From Planctomycetota bacterium (GTDB lineage: Bacteria > Planctomycetota > Planctomycetia > Gemmatales > Gemmataceae), in NCBI GenBank assembly GCA_021781415.1, contig JAJXWW010000176.1, forward strand, positions 1 to 64,000: a stretch of 64,000 bases of DNA. Direction: 5' to 3'. Every line of letters begins with the position of its first letter. Within the stretch, counting starts at the first letter, position 1. A program made the position numbers and the translations under genes. Shown here in pieces: positions 8,200 through 17,663 of this stretch. Under the pieces are notes generated by a model. The model made no database searches, was not told where the DNA came from, and saw only the letters and a list, made by a program, of their open reading frames with translations.

Positions 8200-9768
8200 T
8201 CATTTTTTCTCCGGACGAAGCAGGGGGAACAGAATGACATCGCGGATGGTCGGTGTATTGGTCAGCAGCATGACCAAGCGGTCGATGCCGATGCCGAGTC
8301 CGCCCGCCGGCGGCATTCCGTGGCGCAGGGCGCGGATAAAATCCTCGTCCATCTTCGCCATCGAATCCTCTTCGGGCAACCCGGCCAATTGCATTCGGAA
8401 CGTCTCTTCCTGCACGATCGGATCGTTCAACTCCGTATAGGCGTTGGCCAACTCCATGCCGCGAACGTACAACTCGAAGCGTTCGGCGATGGCCGGATTG
8501 TCGCGCTTTCGCTTCGTTAGAGGACAAAGCGGAGCGGGATAATCGTATACGAACACCGGGCCGATGAGTTTGTCCTCGACGCATTGCTCGAACAGATGAT
8601 GCACGATGACCGCGGGATCTTTGCCCGCGGTCGGAAATCCCTTGTCCTCGGCGGCGCGGCGCACGGCGTCGGCATCGTTCATCGGTACGCCGACGTGTTC
8701 GGCAAACAACTCCGCATAGCTCTTGCGCTGCCAGGGCCGCGCAAAGTCGATGCGATGTTCGCCGAACGGCAGTTGCATCTCGCCACCGAGAACTTGCACG
8801 CAGGCGACGATCAGTTCCTCGGTCAGATCCATCATGGAGCGATAATCGCCGTAGGCTTGATACAACTCCATCATGGTAAATTCGGGATTGTGCCGGGGAC
8901 TGATGCCCTCGTTGCGGAAGACGCGGCCAATCTCGTAGACTTTTTCAATGCCGCCGACCAACAATCGTTTCAAGTGCAATTCCAGGGCGATGCGCAAATA
9001 GAGGTCGATGTCCAAGGCGTTGTGGTGCGTGGTGAAGGGCCGGGCCGCCGCTCCTCCCGCGATGGCGTGCAACGTCGGCGTCTCCACCTCCCAAAAACCT
9101 CGGTCGTCCAACAAACGACGGAGGGTGCGAACGATCTGGATGCGTTTGCGCGCCCGGTCGAGCGTCTCCGGGTTGTAAATCAAGTCGAGATAGCGGTGGC
9201 GAAGGCGATGCTCCAGATCGTGCAAACCGGCGAACTTGTCCGGATGCGGCAGCAGCGACTTGCCGAGGAACGTCAGCTTGTCGGCGAACACCGTGGGTTC
9301 GCCGCGCTTGGTCTTGCCGAACGCGCCGTCCACACCCAACAGATCGCCGAGATCGAGTTGCTGCGCCAGTTGCCAACCGACCTCGCCGACTTGCTTCTGT
9401 CCGATCATCACCTGAATTCGGCTGCTCAGATCGGCGACCTTTTCGACTTCTCCTTCGCGTTCGCCCTTAATCTCGCGGAAAGTCGGCGTGCCGGACCAAT
9501 CCTTGAGATCGAGAAAATGAACCTTGCCACCTTCTCGGCGGCTGACGATGCGTCCGGCAATGCGCACGCGCGGACGCTGATCTTCCGGCCCATCGCCGGG
9601 GAGGGCAAGAACGGCCGCGAGGGACTGTTGCCCGTCGAAGCGAGCGCCCCACGGATCGAGTCCGAGCGCCTCAATGGCGTGTAGTTTCTCCTGTCGAACG
9701 GCCTCGAAGGTGTCTTGGGGTACGGTCACGCTTGTCGCCTTCCCATTAAATCCAGCAAGAGAGTGCAT
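8200..9768 (-). CDS. lysS: Lysyl-tRNA synthetase, class II
   Basis: Charges tRNA-Lys with lysine. It has the N-terminal OB-fold anticodon-binding domain, then the catalytic domain with GGAAARPF and HHNALD, motif 2 (FRNEGISPRHNPEFTMMELY) and motif 3 (GLGIGIDRLVMLLT). Length is 522 residues from ATG 9768; a TTG at 9828 would add 20 residues and neither start has a clear ribosome site. Relative to my recollection of the E. coli protein, the OB domain carries an extra stretch of about 23 charged residues. Monocistronic or first gene of the lysS-lol-ilvE strand. Confidence 0.95.
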   Translation of the reverse strand: MHSLAGFNGKATSVTVPQDTFEAVRQEKLHAIEALGLDPWGARFDGQQSLAAVLALPGDGPEDQRPRVRIAGRIVSRREGGKVHFLDLKDWSGTPTFREIKGEREGEVEKVADLSSRIQVMIGQKQVGEVGWQLAQQLDLGDLLGVDGAFGKTKRGEPTVFADKLTFLGKSLLPHPDKFAGLHDLEHRLRHRYLDLIYNPETLDRARKRIQIVRTLRRLLDDRGFWEVETPTLHAIAGGAAARPFTTHHNALDIDLYLRIALELHLKRLLVGGIEKVYEIGRVFRNEGISPRHNPEFTMMELYQAYGDYRSMMDLTEELIVACVQVLGGEMQLPFGEHRIDFARPWQRKSYAELFAEHVGVPMNDADAVRRAAEDKGFPTAGKDPAVIVHHLFEQCVEDKLIGPVFVYDYPAPLCPLTKRKRDNPAIAERFELYVRGMELANAYTELNDPIVQEETFRMQLAGLPEEDSMAKMDEDFIRALRHGMPPAGGLGIGIDRLVMLLTNTPTIRDVILFPLLRPEKK

Positions 9769-9911
9769 CGCGGGTGAGTCATGGATTGTAATAACTGGCT
9801 CAACCCTGTCAATCGCAGCGTGCGGCAACCCGAGGGTCTCCCTCGACGGAGAACCGAGTTTGCGTTATCATCAATCCTAGAAGAAAGACCAACATCCACG
9901 GGAATCCGGCG

Positions 9912-10178
9912 ATGGATAGAGCGACTCTTCCCCTTGGCGTCTTAAACCGGCTCCTCGATCCGGTGGGCAGTTGCCTGTCTGCCCAAGCCGCCCAGGAATT
10001 GGTTAATTTACGGGCCGATGAAACGGTTCAGGCTCATGTCCGTGAACTGGCGGAAAAGTGCAATGAAGGCACGCTCTCTGTCGAAGAGCGGGCCGAATAT
10101 GAAGCCTGCGTCATGGCCTCGAACATCGTGGCCATTCTCCAAGCCAACGCCCGAACACGCCTCCGAACCCTATCGTGA
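9912..10178 (+). CDS. Small protein of the type paired with HNH endonucleases
   Basis: An 88-residue, mostly helical acidic protein (motifs LLDPV, LRADE and SVEERAEYEACV). From memory, this small family is frequently encoded directly upstream of an HNH endonuclease in planctomycetes and cyanobacteria, with start/stop overlap. Here its TGA overlaps the GTG of a truncated HNH reading frame (10175-10270), so the partner has been lost. Function unknown; a chaperone, inhibitor or antitoxin-like role is conceivable but unproven. Confidence 0.75.
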   Translation: MDRATLPLGVLNRLLDPVGSCLSAQAAQELVNLRADETVQAHVRELAEKCNEGTLSVEERAEYEACVMASNIVAILQANARTRLRTLS

Positions 10179-10270
10179 TAGACGAATCCACGCGAGAACT
10201 GGTTCGGCAACGCGCGGGACAACGCTGCGAATACTGCCTGCTGCGCGACGAACCTTCGCTCCACGAATAG
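10175..10270 (+). pseudogene. Truncated HNH endonuclease, N-terminal 31 codons only
   Basis: GTG 10175 overlaps the stop of the 88-aa gene and opens a 31-codon frame ending at TAG 10268-10270. It contains RELVRQRAGQRCEYCLL, the zinc-binding N-terminal block of this HNH nuclease group. The catalytic HIEH/H-N-H region and the second CxxC are absent, and no remnant of them is visible before the next gene at 10284. It therefore looks like a 3'-deleted relic. Confidence 0.7.
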
Positions 10271-10283
10271 GGAATATCTGCTT

Positions 10284-11606
10284 ATGAGTACACCCCTCGA
10301 TCGCTTCTCGGATGTAGTCGTCATCGGCGGCGGTCCCGCCGGTAGTACTGTCTCAACGCTGTTGGCCCAGCACGGCTGCAAGGTCCAACTGTTCGAGCGC
10401 GATCGCTTTCCGCGCTTTCACATCGGCGAATCGCTGATCCCGGAAACCTACTGGGTGTTTCAGCGTCTCAACATGCTCGACAAGATGAAGGCCAGCGCTT
10501 TCGTCAAGAAATACAGCGTTCAGTTCGTCAATTCGCAGGGCAAGGAATCGGCTCCGTTCTATTTCCACGACAACAAGCCGCACGAATGCTCGCAGACGTG
10601 GCAGGTTATCCGCAGCGAGTTCGACACCCTGATGCTGGATAATGCCCGTCAACACGGTGTCGCAGTCCATCAACCGGCCCGCGTACTCGATGTGCTGTAC
10701 GATGGCGAGCGTGCCATTGGGGTGCGCGTCCAAGCGGAGGACGGTTCGACCCATGAAGTGCGGGCGAAAGTGGTCGTCGATGCCAGCGGCCAAAGCACGA
10801 TGCTGCAAAATCGCCTCAAGCTGCGCGTCTGGGATCCGGTGTTGAACAAGGGCGCGATTTGGACGTATTGGGAGGGAGCCTACCGCGACAGCGGGCGCGA
10901 TGAGGGCGCGACGGTAGTGATTCAGACGACAAACAAGCAGGGCTGGTGGTGGTACATCCCGCAGCACGACAACACGATGAGCGTCGGCGTCGTCGCGCCG
11001 TTCGAGTATCTTTTCGAGGGACGCGGCAGCCACGAACAGACGTACAACGAAGAGGTGGCCGCGTGTCCCGCCGTGCAGAAACGCATCGCCGGGGCCAAGC
11101 GCTCGACGGGCTATTTTGCCACAAAAGACTACTCCTATCGCTCGAAACAAGTGTCCGGCGACGGCTGGGTGTTGATCGGCGACGCCTTCGGATTTCTCGA
11201 TCCGCTGTATTCGTCCGGCGTGCTGCTGGCGCTGAAATCCGGCGAGTTGGCCGCCGACGCCATCGCCGACGGCTTGGCCAAGAACGATGTCTCCGCCGCT
11301 CAGCTCGGCCGCTGGGGCGAGGCGTTCAACCGAGGCGTCGATCGCATGAGGCGTCTCGTGTGCGAGTATTACGATGGGTTCAGCTTCGGCAAGTTCGTCA
11401 AGACGTATCCGCATCTGCGCGGCAAGGTCACGGACCTCTTGATCGGCGATCTATTCGAGGACAAGGTCGATGAGGTCTGGGGGCCGATGGAGTCACTGTA
11501 TCCGCCGGAGAAGAACAAGATCCCCATGTGGCAACAAGGGACGTCGGCCGAGGCCTTGGCGGACAAAGTGAACGAACTATTCCTTCCTCCGGGCGATCTG
11601 CGCTAA
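10284..11606 (+). CDS. Flavin-dependent halogenase-like FAD oxidoreductase
   Basis: A 440-residue single-component flavoprotein. It has an N-terminal Rossmann site GGGPAG (15-20), the GESLIPE block (48-54), a second FAD motif (VLIGDAFGFLDPLYSSGV) and the WxWxIP motif (WWWYIP, 221-226) that marks FADH2-dependent halogenases. FVKKY at 73-77 may correspond to the region carrying the catalytic lysine in PltA/CmlS-type enzymes, which is an inference. The family also overlaps geranylgeranyl-reductase-like oxidoreductases, so the substrate is open. No flavin reductase or biosynthetic cluster is adjacent; it stands alone before hrpB. Confidence 0.8.
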   Translation: MSTPLDRFSDVVVIGGGPAGSTVSTLLAQHGCKVQLFERDRFPRFHIGESLIPETYWVFQRLNMLDKMKASAFVKKYSVQFVNSQGKESAPFYFHDNKPHECSQTWQVIRSEFDTLMLDNARQHGVAVHQPARVLDVLYDGERAIGVRVQAEDGSTHEVRAKVVVDASGQSTMLQNRLKLRVWDPVLNKGAIWTYWEGAYRDSGRDEGATVVIQTTNKQGWWWYIPQHDNTMSVGVVAPFEYLFEGRGSHEQTYNEEVAACPAVQKRIAGAKRSTGYFATKDYSYRSKQVSGDGWVLIGDAFGFLDPLYSSGVLLALKSGELAADAIADGLAKNDVSAAQLGRWGEAFNRGVDRMRRLVCEYYDGFSFGKFVKTYPHLRGKVTDLLIGDLFEDKVDEVWGPMESLYPPEKNKIPMWQQGTSAEALADKVNELFLPPGDLR

Positions 11607-11632
11607 AATCGAGCCTGCCGCCCATTCGATTT

Positions 11633-11697
11633 AGAGTCCGTCTCAAAAGCCCGTCTCCTCCTGAGTACAGGGGAGACGGGCTTTTGAGACGGACTCT
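11633..11697. terminator. Perfect 26-bp inverted repeat between two plus-strand genes
   Basis: Arms 11633-11658 and 11672-11697 are perfect reverse complements with a 13-nt loop containing CTGAGTACAG. The stem carries runs AAAAGCCC and GGGCTTTT. It lies 26 bp after the flavoprotein stop and probably ends its transcript. The loop and right arm match the end of the repeat at 57440-57470, so it also belongs to the CTGAGTACAG repeat family. Confidence 0.75.
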
Positions 11698-11745
11698 TAG
11701 CCGCGCGGGGCGGATCGAGATGGGTTCGTCGCGCCGAACGGTTCC

Positions 11746-14274
11746 ATGAGACGAATTCCTCTACCCATTGATCCGGTCCTTCCGGAACTTGTTGCCGCGC
11801 TGCGGCAGCAGAGCAACGTCGTACTGCGCGCGCCGACGGGAGCGGGCAAGACGACGCGCGTGCCGCCCGCTCTTCTCGATGCGAGATTGGCGGAAGACGG
11901 ACGCATCCTCATGCTGGAGCCGCGACGGCTCGCCGCGCGCGCCGCCGCCCGGCGCATGAGCGACGAGCGCGGTGGCAAACTCGGCGAAGAGATCGGCTAT
12001 CAGGTGCGTTTCGATCGTCGGTGCGGCTCCCAGACGCGCATTCTCGTCGTCACGCCGGGCATTCTCTTGCGCTTCTTGCAAGACGATCCGTATCTCGAAT
12101 CGACGGGCCTCGTCGTTTTCGACGAATTTCACGAACGCGGTTTGGAGAGCGATTTGGCTCTCGGCATGGCTCGTCTGGTGCAGCAGACGGTGCGGCCGGA
12201 GTTGCGCATCGTCGTCATGTCGGCGACATTGGCCGTCGAGTCGGTTTCGGCGTATCTCGGCGACTGTCCGGTCGTAGTCAGCGAGGGACGGCTCCACCCG
12301 GTGGAGATCGTTTATGAGGCGAAGCCGGAACGACAGGCATGGCCTCTCGCGGTAGCCAACGTCGTGGAGCGCACCCTCGAACGCACGCCGGGAGATTTGC
12401 TCGTTTTCCTACCCGGATTGCAGGAGATAAAACAAACGGCGCGCCATCTCGAAGCCGTGGCGGCGGAGCGCGATTTGGCCGTGCTGCCACTGCACGGCGA
12501 CTTGCCGTCGGAGCGGCAAGACGCGGCTCTGCTGCCACAGGCTCGGCGCAGAATCGTGTTGGCGACGAACGTGGCGGAAACGTCGGTCACCGTCGAGGGC
12601 GTCAGCGGCGTCGTCGATTCCGGTTTGGCGCGGCAACTCGTCTTCGATCCGCGCGTCGGTTTGGATCGTTTGCAGTTGACGCCGATCTCGCGCGCCTCCG
12701 CCGACCAACGCGCGGGACGCGCCGGACGAACGCAGTCCGGTGTCTGCGTGCGTCTGTGGAGCGCCGGCGCACATCGTTCGCGTTCGGAGCAGACGGAGCC
12801 GGAGATTCGCCGCGTCGATCTCGCGCCTGCCGTGTTGCATTTGTCGTCTCTGGGTGAGACGGACGCGCTGCGCTTTCCCTGGTTGGAAGCGCCGAAGGAA
12901 GCGACCGTCGCCCAAGCACTCGCGCTGTTGCGTCGTCTCGGCGCGATGGCGGAGAGCGGCGTCACCGAGTTGGGCCGCGCGATGGTTCGCCTTCCGGTGC
13001 ATCCGCGCTTGGCGCGGTTGCTGATCGAGGGACAGCGGCTCGGTGCGGCGAAGCGTGTCGCTTTGGCCGCGGCTCTTTTAGGCGAACGCGATCCGTTTAC
13101 TCGCTCATTCGAGGATTCTTCGTTTGCTTCCGCTCCCCGCCATGCCACATCCTCTGACATACTCGACCGCGTCGAAGCGCTGGAGGAATTGGAGCGAAGC
13201 GGCCACAACGCTACGTCGCGCGGGACGCTGCATCGCGCCGCCGCTCATTTCATTCTCCGCGCCCGCGATCAGTTGTTGCGCTCCCTCCGTGTGCGTTCCT
13301 CTATTTCTTCGCTACGGCAAGATGAGGGAGTATTGCGTTCGCTATTAGCGGCATTTCCAGATCGCGTGGCTCGGCGGCGCGAAGGAGGCAGTCGGCGCGG
13401 CGTTATGGTCGGCGGACGCGGCGTGAGACTCGCGCCATCGAGCGGCGTTCACGAGGCCGAGTTTTTTCTGTGCATCGACGTGGATGCGGGACAGAAAGAA
13501 TCGTGGGTGCGCCAAGCCTCGGCCATCGAACGCGCCTGGCTGCCGTCCGAATGTGTGACAACGGCGATAGAAATTGCCTTCGATACGGAGACGGAGCGCG
13601 TGACGGCGAAGCGGCGCGTGCGTTTCACCGATCTGACGATCGAAGAGACGGACGCTCCCTTACCCGATGGCGAGGAATCGGCGCGCGTTCTCGCCAAAGC
13701 GGCGGCGCTGCACTTGGAGCGCGTCGTTCCCGCCGACGATTCGCCCGCCGGGCTGTACCGCACGCGCGTCCGCTGTCTGCGCGAGTGGATGCCGGAATTG
13801 CAATTGCCCGCTCTGGATGATGCCGATGTTCGCGAACTACTAACGTGGCTTTGTCCCGGTCGCCGTTCGTTCGCCGATCTTCGCAAAGCCGAATGGCTAC
13901 AAGCGTACCAGGGACGGCTGACTCATTCGCAACGGCAAGCGCTGGAGCGCGAGGCTCCGGAGCGATGGGAAGTCCCTTCGGGCAGCCGCATCGCGCTAGG
14001 CTACGAACTCGGCCGTCCACCGATTCTCGCGGTGCGCATTCAAGAATTGTTCGGTTTGACGGAGACGCCTCGCCTCGCCGCCGGTCGAATCCCCGTTCTG
14101 TTGCATCTCCTCGCGCCCAACTATCGACCGCAACAAGTGACCGACGATTTAGCGAGTTTCTGGACGAATACCTATCCCCAGGTGCGCAAGGAGCTGCGAG
14201 CGCGGTATCCCAAACACGCCTGGCCGGAAGATCCGTGGAGCGCGACGGCGGAGAGCCGCCCGCGCCGAAGATAG
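11746..14274 (+). CDS. hrpB: ATP-dependent RNA helicase HrpB
   Basis: An 842-residue DEAH/RHA-type helicase, close to the usual 810-840. It has Walker A GAGKT (32-36), DEFH in motif II (typical of HrpB instead of DEAH), SAT in motif III, motif VI QRAGRAGR, then helicase-associated domains and the HrpB C-terminal domain (FWTNTYPQVRKELRARYPKHAWPEDP). The role is RNA unwinding, not well defined in bacteria. No Shine-Dalgarno is evident before ATG 11746. A 9-codon frame from 11719 ends on a TGA overlapping this ATG, but it may be chance. Confidence 0.95.
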   Translation: MRRIPLPIDPVLPELVAALRQQSNVVLRAPTGAGKTTRVPPALLDARLAEDGRILMLEPRRLAARAAARRMSDERGGKLGEEIGYQVRFDRRCGSQTRILVVTPGILLRFLQDDPYLESTGLVVFDEFHERGLESDLALGMARLVQQTVRPELRIVVMSATLAVESVSAYLGDCPVVVSEGRLHPVEIVYEAKPERQAWPLAVANVVERTLERTPGDLLVFLPGLQEIKQTARHLEAVAAERDLAVLPLHGDLPSERQDAALLPQARRRIVLATNVAETSVTVEGVSGVVDSGLARQLVFDPRVGLDRLQLTPISRASADQRAGRAGRTQSGVCVRLWSAGAHRSRSEQTEPEIRRVDLAPAVLHLSSLGETDALRFPWLEAPKEATVAQALALLRRLGAMAESGVTELGRAMVRLPVHPRLARLLIEGQRLGAAKRVALAAALLGERDPFTRSFEDSSFASAPRHATSSDILDRVEALEELERSGHNATSRGTLHRAAAHFILRARDQLLRSLRVRSSISSLRQDEGVLRSLLAAFPDRVARRREGGSRRGVMVGGRGVRLAPSSGVHEAEFFLCIDVDAGQKESWVRQASAIERAWLPSECVTTAIEIAFDTETERVTAKRRVRFTDLTIEETDAPLPDGEESARVLAKAAALHLERVVPADDSPAGLYRTRVRCLREWMPELQLPALDDADVRELLTWLCPGRRSFADLRKAEWLQAYQGRLTHSQRQALEREAPERWEVPSGSRIALGYELGRPPILAVRIQELFGLTETPRLAAGRIPVLLHLLAPNYRPQQVTDDLASFWTNTYPQVRKELRARYPKHAWPEDPWSATAESRPRRR

Positions 14275-14294
14275 CGCGACGACGGCCCGTACCA

Positions 14295-17200
14295 TCAGTT
14301 CGCGGAGTTCGGACGCAAAATATAGATGCAACCATCGAGAAGACCGAGCGCGAGATGGCGTCCGTCGGCCGCCAGAGCGGCGGCATGAATGGGCATGGGC
14401 ACGACGATGGCGCGATTGTTGTTTCCGCCGCCCATCTCTCGGACGATGACGCGACCGTCTTTGCCCGCCGTGTAAAGTTGTTTGCCGTCGGGCGAAAAAG
14501 CGATGAACGTAATCTCTGTTTCATGCCCCGGCCAACTGCCTCGCTCTCGCCCTTTAGCGGCGTCGAACAGCCGCGTTCGTCCGTCTTTGCCTGCCACGGC
14601 TAAAATCTTGCCGTCGGGGCTGAACCTTAAGACCGAGGCGCAACCGTCGGGTGACTTCAACGTGAGATGGTCCGCGACGTTCTCGATGTGCCAAAGATGA
14701 ACGATGCCGCTGGTACTCGACGCGGCGAAGCGTCGTCCATCGGGGCTGACTGCCAGCGCATGAATTGTTTCGCCTTCGGGAACGCCCACGACTCGTTTCA
14801 CTTCGTCCGTTTCCACGTCCCGAAACCGAATGAGTCCTCCCAATTCGCTGGCAATCAGCATTTTGCCGTTGGGTGTGTAGGCGGCGTGTCGCATCCCGTC
14901 TGGAGTCGAGCGTACTTCCTTGCCTGTATCAATGTCCCAGAAAGTGCGTCGTTCGCCGTCGTTGCCGGTCACCAGGATTCGTCCTTGGGGATCGAGCGCC
15001 CCCGATGCGAATCCGAGAGGCACGGACAGAGCGGCGCGCTCCCGTGCCGGCGGTTCTTTCATATCCCACAAACGCACGGTGCCATCGCGGCTCATCGAGA
15101 TCAGCGTGCGATCGTCCGGCGTAAACATCAGCCCTGTAACGATCTGTCCGTGTCCGGGAGCGATAAAGCGTTGGCGCGGCGGCATGTCGCCGACGTTCCA
15201 GAGGTGAATCGTGCCCCCTGTGCCCGACGTCGCCAACGTGCGGCCGTCCGGCGAAAAGGAAACGCTCCACGTCATCTCGTTGTGATCCGGTACGGATGCG
15301 AGTTGCTTCAATTGTCGTTCCGATATGTCCCATATGCGCCAGTGCGCGCTCCAAAAACCAGATGCCAGGCGCTTGCCGTCTGGAGAGAAGGCGACCTCGT
15401 TGGACGCCTCGCCGAGCCAGGAGCCGCCCGTCAATTCTTTCGGCTGTTTCTCGGTCATGTCCCACAAACGCACCGTATAGTCGTGCTGTCCCGAAGATGC
15501 CAACAGTTTTCCATCCGGGCTGAATGCCACGGAGACGACCCAGTAGGCGTGGTTGGTGAGGACGGCGCGCTCGCGGGGTTGTTCTTGGGAGAGATCCCAA
15601 ATGCGGATCGTCTTATCGATACTACAAGTCGCCAGGGTTTTGCTGTCGGGCGAGAAAGCGGGCTTGTTTTGACAATCCGTGTGCCCCTTGAGTACGGCTC
15701 GTTCCTTCGGTTGTCCGGAGATGTCCCAGAGACGCACCGTGGGAGGCTGCGAGTCACAGGTGAGTGCCAATAATCTTCCGTCCGGAGAAAGGACTCCCCA
15801 TCCAAGACGTCCCGGAAAATCCTTTAGAACAACTTTCCGGATCGGCTTCTCTCCGCTCACGTCCCATCCAATCGCGCTGGCCAATCCGCAGGTGACGAGC
15901 ATCTTACCGTCGCGGCGAAAATCGAAGCGCGTCAGCGGTTCGTCTGCTTTCAAGACGGCCTTCACACTCAAATCCTCTGGGCTGAGCAAGCGGACTATGC
16001 CCTCGGCGGCATTACAGGCCAGCAATCGCCCATCGGAACTCCACTGAACGAGCGTGGTATGGGAATGCCCAACCCAGCTGCGGTGATCGCCTAGAACGGC
16101 CAAGAGTTCCTTCGGTTGATTGTCCACTTTCTGAAATGGCGACAGCGGCGAGATATTCCAACGATCCAGCGGGGACGGCATCGTTGCCTGCACTTCCGCC
16201 GCCTCGATCGCCCAGCGCGTACCAGGATGCGCCAAGCGAAAACCGATTAGCTCGTCGCGAAACTTGGAGCGATCCACGCCTTCTGTCTCACCGTGCGTCC
16301 GCAGAGTCTTCCACTCTTTCTCGGCCGCGTCGGTGATGGAAACGCCTGGATTCGGCGTCTTCTCCGCGCGGGGACTATCTTTCGCTTTGCCTTTCCAGAC
16401 TATGGCCGATACGATGACAGCTAGGATGCCCGCTCCAACCGCCGCACCGATGTAAGTGCGCCTTTTTCGATCCGCTATTGAATTCTGCGTTTGCCTCTTC
16501 TCCTCCACTAGCACGGTATCGTCGCGCAGATCGGCGAAGGGAGTCCTTTCCAATCGTTCGACCGGCAAGCGCGGCAGCGGCGGTCGAATCGGCGCGGCCA
16601 CCTCTCCCGTGGACATCGCGGCGGCGCGAGCGCCTGGCTTTCGTGCCGCCGTCAGGGCGACGAGGAACTCCGCTGGAGTCGCATAACGGTCGGCGGGGCG
16701 CTTGGCCATCAATTGGTGGATTACAGCAACAATCGCTTCGGGCACATCGGGACGAAACTCCGTCGGGGGGCGAGGCAAATCGGTCTGGTGTCGAATGAGT
16801 TTTTCCATGAGAGTGCCGCCGGGGAACGGCACTCGCCCTGTCAGCAAGAAATAAAAGGTGCAACCCAGACTGTATAAATCGGCGCGAATGTCTGCCGAAT
16901 GCGAGTCCATCGCCTGTTCCGGCGCGATGTAGTCCGGCGTGCCCATGACGACGCCTTGTTCCGTTAGCGAGGTACTCGACAGTTCCCCGTTCGCGTCGGA
17001 ACGCAACCGGGCCAAACCCATGTCCAGCACCTTCACCGCATTGGTCTCCGTCACCAGCAAAAGGTTGTGCGGCTTGATGTCGCGGTGGACCATACCGCGT
17101 TCGTGGGCGTGTTGAATTCCCTCGGCCGCTTGACGAATGAAGTCGCACGCCGTCTCGACCGGCAGCGGTCCCTTTTGTTTCACATATTTGGCGAGATCGA

Positions 17201-17663
17201 CGCCTTCGATATACTCCATGGCGAAGAAATGCGTACCGTCGTCTTCGTCGGCGTCGAGAGCGCGGACGATATTGGGATGCGACAGCTGCGCCGCCGCTCG
17301 GATTTCACGTTGAAACCGGCGCACGGCATCGTTACTGGTGAGCCGTTCCTTGCGAATAACCTTCAAGGCGTCGATGCGTCCGAGCTTGCGATGTCGTGCC
17401 TTGAAGACCTGTCCCATACCGCCTTCGCCGATCCGTTCCAACAGAACGAACGAACCGAGGACCAATTGTCGGCCTCGTCCCTGAAACAATTGGTTGACCT
17501 GATAGGGCGTCAGCCAACCGCGCCGCACCATTTCGCCAGCCAATCCGCGCGCGTCGAAAGCGTTACCGCTTGTGAGCCGTTCGACTTCGGCCAACTGTTC
17601 CGGCTCCAACAGTGGGACTCGACGCAGTACTTCCAACAATTCGGAAACCGAGGAGATGGTCAT
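14295..17663 (-). CDS. Ser/Thr protein kinase with 14 WD40 repeats
   Basis: A 1122-residue membrane receptor kinase. Residues 1-70 form a short module ending GWLTPYQVNQLF. The kinase domain (about 72-335) has P-loop GEGGMGQVFKA, catalytic HRDIKPHN, DMG in place of DFG, and APE. A proline-rich linker leads to one transmembrane helix near 406-426, and the remainder carries 14 WD40 blades (FSPDGKxLA pattern), enough for two seven-bladed propellers, predicted outside the cytoplasm. The N-terminal module and kinase domain are paralogous to the kinase at 48638-49870. It converges with hrpB with a 20-bp gap. Ligand and substrates unknown. Confidence 0.93.
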   Translation of the reverse strand: MTISSVSELLEVLRRVPLLEPEQLAEVERLTSGNAFDARGLAGEMVRRGWLTPYQVNQLFQGRGRQLVLGSFVLLERIGEGGMGQVFKARHRKLGRIDALKVIRKERLTSNDAVRRFQREIRAAAQLSHPNIVRALDADEDDGTHFFAMEYIEGVDLAKYVKQKGPLPVETACDFIRQAAEGIQHAHERGMVHRDIKPHNLLLVTETNAVKVLDMGLARLRSDANGELSSTSLTEQGVVMGTPDYIAPEQAMDSHSADIRADLYSLGCTFYFLLTGRVPFPGGTLMEKLIRHQTDLPRPPTEFRPDVPEAIVAVIHQLMAKRPADRYATPAEFLVALTAARKPGARAAAMSTGEVAAPIRPPLPRLPVERLERTPFADLRDDTVLVEEKRQTQNSIADRKRRTYIGAAVGAGILAVIVSAIVWKGKAKDSPRAEKTPNPGVSITDAAEKEWKTLRTHGETEGVDRSKFRDELIGFRLAHPGTRWAIEAAEVQATMPSPLDRWNISPLSPFQKVDNQPKELLAVLGDHRSWVGHSHTTLVQWSSDGRLLACNAAEGIVRLLSPEDLSVKAVLKADEPLTRFDFRRDGKMLVTCGLASAIGWDVSGEKPIRKVVLKDFPGRLGWGVLSPDGRLLALTCDSQPPTVRLWDISGQPKERAVLKGHTDCQNKPAFSPDSKTLATCSIDKTIRIWDLSQEQPRERAVLTNHAYWVVSVAFSPDGKLLASSGQHDYTVRLWDMTEKQPKELTGGSWLGEASNEVAFSPDGKRLASGFWSAHWRIWDISERQLKQLASVPDHNEMTWSVSFSPDGRTLATSGTGGTIHLWNVGDMPPRQRFIAPGHGQIVTGLMFTPDDRTLISMSRDGTVRLWDMKEPPARERAALSVPLGFASGALDPQGRILVTGNDGERRTFWDIDTGKEVRSTPDGMRHAAYTPNGKMLIASELGGLIRFRDVETDEVKRVVGVPEGETIHALAVSPDGRRFAASSTSGIVHLWHIENVADHLTLKSPDGCASVLRFSPDGKILAVAGKDGRTRLFDAAKGRERGSWPGHETEITFIAFSPDGKQLYTAGKDGRVIVREMGGGNNNRAIVVPMPIHAAALAADGRHLALGLLDGCIYILRPNSAN

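Noticed and set aside
8584-9684. A 366-codon plus-strand frame
   Set aside because: Antisense shadow of lysS; its translation has no recognisable motif.
11719-11749. A 9-codon leader frame whose TGA overlaps the hrpB ATG
   Set aside because: The overlap could couple translation, but there is no ribosome site for the short frame and no attenuator logic for a helicase.
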